A DNA stretch of 6,662 nucleotides, taken from positions 1 through 6,662 of the forward strand of contig DFBD01000134.1 of the NCBI GenBank assembly GCA_002367255.1, read 5' to 3'. Made by a program: the position numbers and the translations under genes. The notes beneath the pieces are model-generated. The model was not told the DNA's origin, did not search any database, and saw only the letters and a list, made by a program, of their open reading frames with translations. Shown piece by piece: positions 6,183-6,662 of this stretch (position 1 is the first letter of the stretch; every line of letters starts with the position of its first letter). The DNA is from Rhodobacterales bacterium UBA3089. GTDB lineage: Bacteria; Pseudomonadota; Alphaproteobacteria; Rhodobacterales; Rhodobacteraceae.

Positions 6183-6662
6183 ATGACAGAATTTGAAGGT
6201 GTCGTACCGACGCTGGCGCAAGCATTGAATAAACGGGGTTATGAAACCCTTACCCCTGTGCAAGAGGCGATGCTTGCACCCGATCTTGATGGCGTAGACG
6301 CGTTGGTTTCGGCGCAGACCGGATCAGGTAAAACCGTTGCTTTTGGGTTGGCGATTGCACCGACGTTGATGGGAAAAAAGGACAAGCTTGGCTATGCGGC
6401 TGTTCCAGCGGCATTGGTGATTGCGCCAACCCGTGAGTTGGCGTTGCAGGTGAAACGCGAGTTGGAATGGCTTTACCGCGAGGCGGGTGCATCCATTGCG
6501 TCTTGTGTTGGTGGCATGGACATGCGCACCGAACGTCGTGCGCTGGAAGGCGGGGCGCATATAGTTGTCGGTACACCGGGCCGCCTTCGCGACCATATCG
6601 AGCGTGGCTCGCTGAATTTGGAAGGGCTGAAAGCGGTCGTTCTGGATGAAGCAGACGAGATG
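6183..6662 (+). CDS. DEAD-box ATP-dependent RNA helicase, N-terminal part (cut by right edge)
   Basis: The first 160 residues are visible. In order they show a Q-motif (YETLTPVQEAML, 20-31), motif I AQTGSGKT (44-51), motif Ia PTRELA (82-87), the GG of motif Ib (110-111), TPGR (131-134) and the ATPase motif II DEAD (155-158), after which the window ends. All key residues expected so far are intact. The protein should unwind short RNA duplexes using ATP. The N-terminus resembles the DeaD/CsdA-type helicases of Rhodobacterales, often involved in ribosome assembly, RNA decay or cold adaptation; the C-terminal domain that would decide the subtype is missing, so no symbol is given. The start is the ATG after GAGAGATAAGAC, a modest ribosome binding site. 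Confidence 0.95.
   Translation, partial: MTEFEGVVPTLAQALNKRGYETLTPVQEAMLAPDLDGVDALVSAQTGSGKTVAFGLAIAPTLMGKKDKLGYAAVPAALVIAPTRELALQVKRELEWLYREAGASIASCVGGMDMRTERRALEGGAHIVVGTPGRLRDHIERGSLNLEGLKAVVLDEADEM

Noticed and set aside
1..6662. CRISPR array, insertion sequence or toxin-antitoxin pair
   Set aside because: No regularly spaced repeats, no transposase or terminal inverted repeats, and no recognisable toxin-antitoxin or restriction genes were seen on either strand.

Overview
The window reads as a piece of an alphaproteobacterial chromosome, most likely from the Rhodobacterales/Roseobacter group. This is inferred from the style of the DEAD-box helicase N-terminus, the nitroreductase and the EI24/CysZ-like protein; no rRNA or other marker confirms it. 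It holds the tRNA-proximal end of an integrated mobile element next to ordinary host genes.

Mobile part (about 1-4586, all genes on the minus strand, reading away from the tRNA). From the tRNA leftward there is a P4-type tyrosine integrase, then an unrecognised 178-residue protein whose ATG overlaps the integrase stop (TGATG). After an 84-base gap come a small AlpA/excisionase-type DNA-binding protein and a long primase-polymerase/DUF3987 protein. The long protein starts on an ATGA overlap with the alpA-like stop and runs off the left edge after 787 residues. Integrase + AlpA-like regulator + primase/helicase is the usual integration-regulation-replication module of phage satellites (P4-like, PICI-like) and related replicating islands. 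The window contains no capsid, terminase, packaging, conjugation or recognisable defence gene, so the class of element cannot be settled here.

Junction (about 4427-4676). The element abuts the 3' end of a complete tRNA-Ser(GCT) gene with an encoded CCA. The tRNA 3' end is the expected crossover region, and the second att copy should lie beyond the left edge. The space between tRNA and integrase carries a promoter candidate, an inverted repeat and a tandem CCCCACAC repeat.

Host part (4742-6662). A nitroreductase-family gene and an EI24-domain membrane-protein gene form a two-gene minus-strand operon with an ATGA overlap. Divergent from it, on the plus strand, is the 5' part of a DEAD-box RNA helicase gene, cut by the right edge just after its DEAD motif. 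Hand-counted 60-base blocks gave about 38-50% GC in the element and 50-65% in the flank, which fits an acquired element but is only a sample. No stretch longer than 300 bases lacks a gene.
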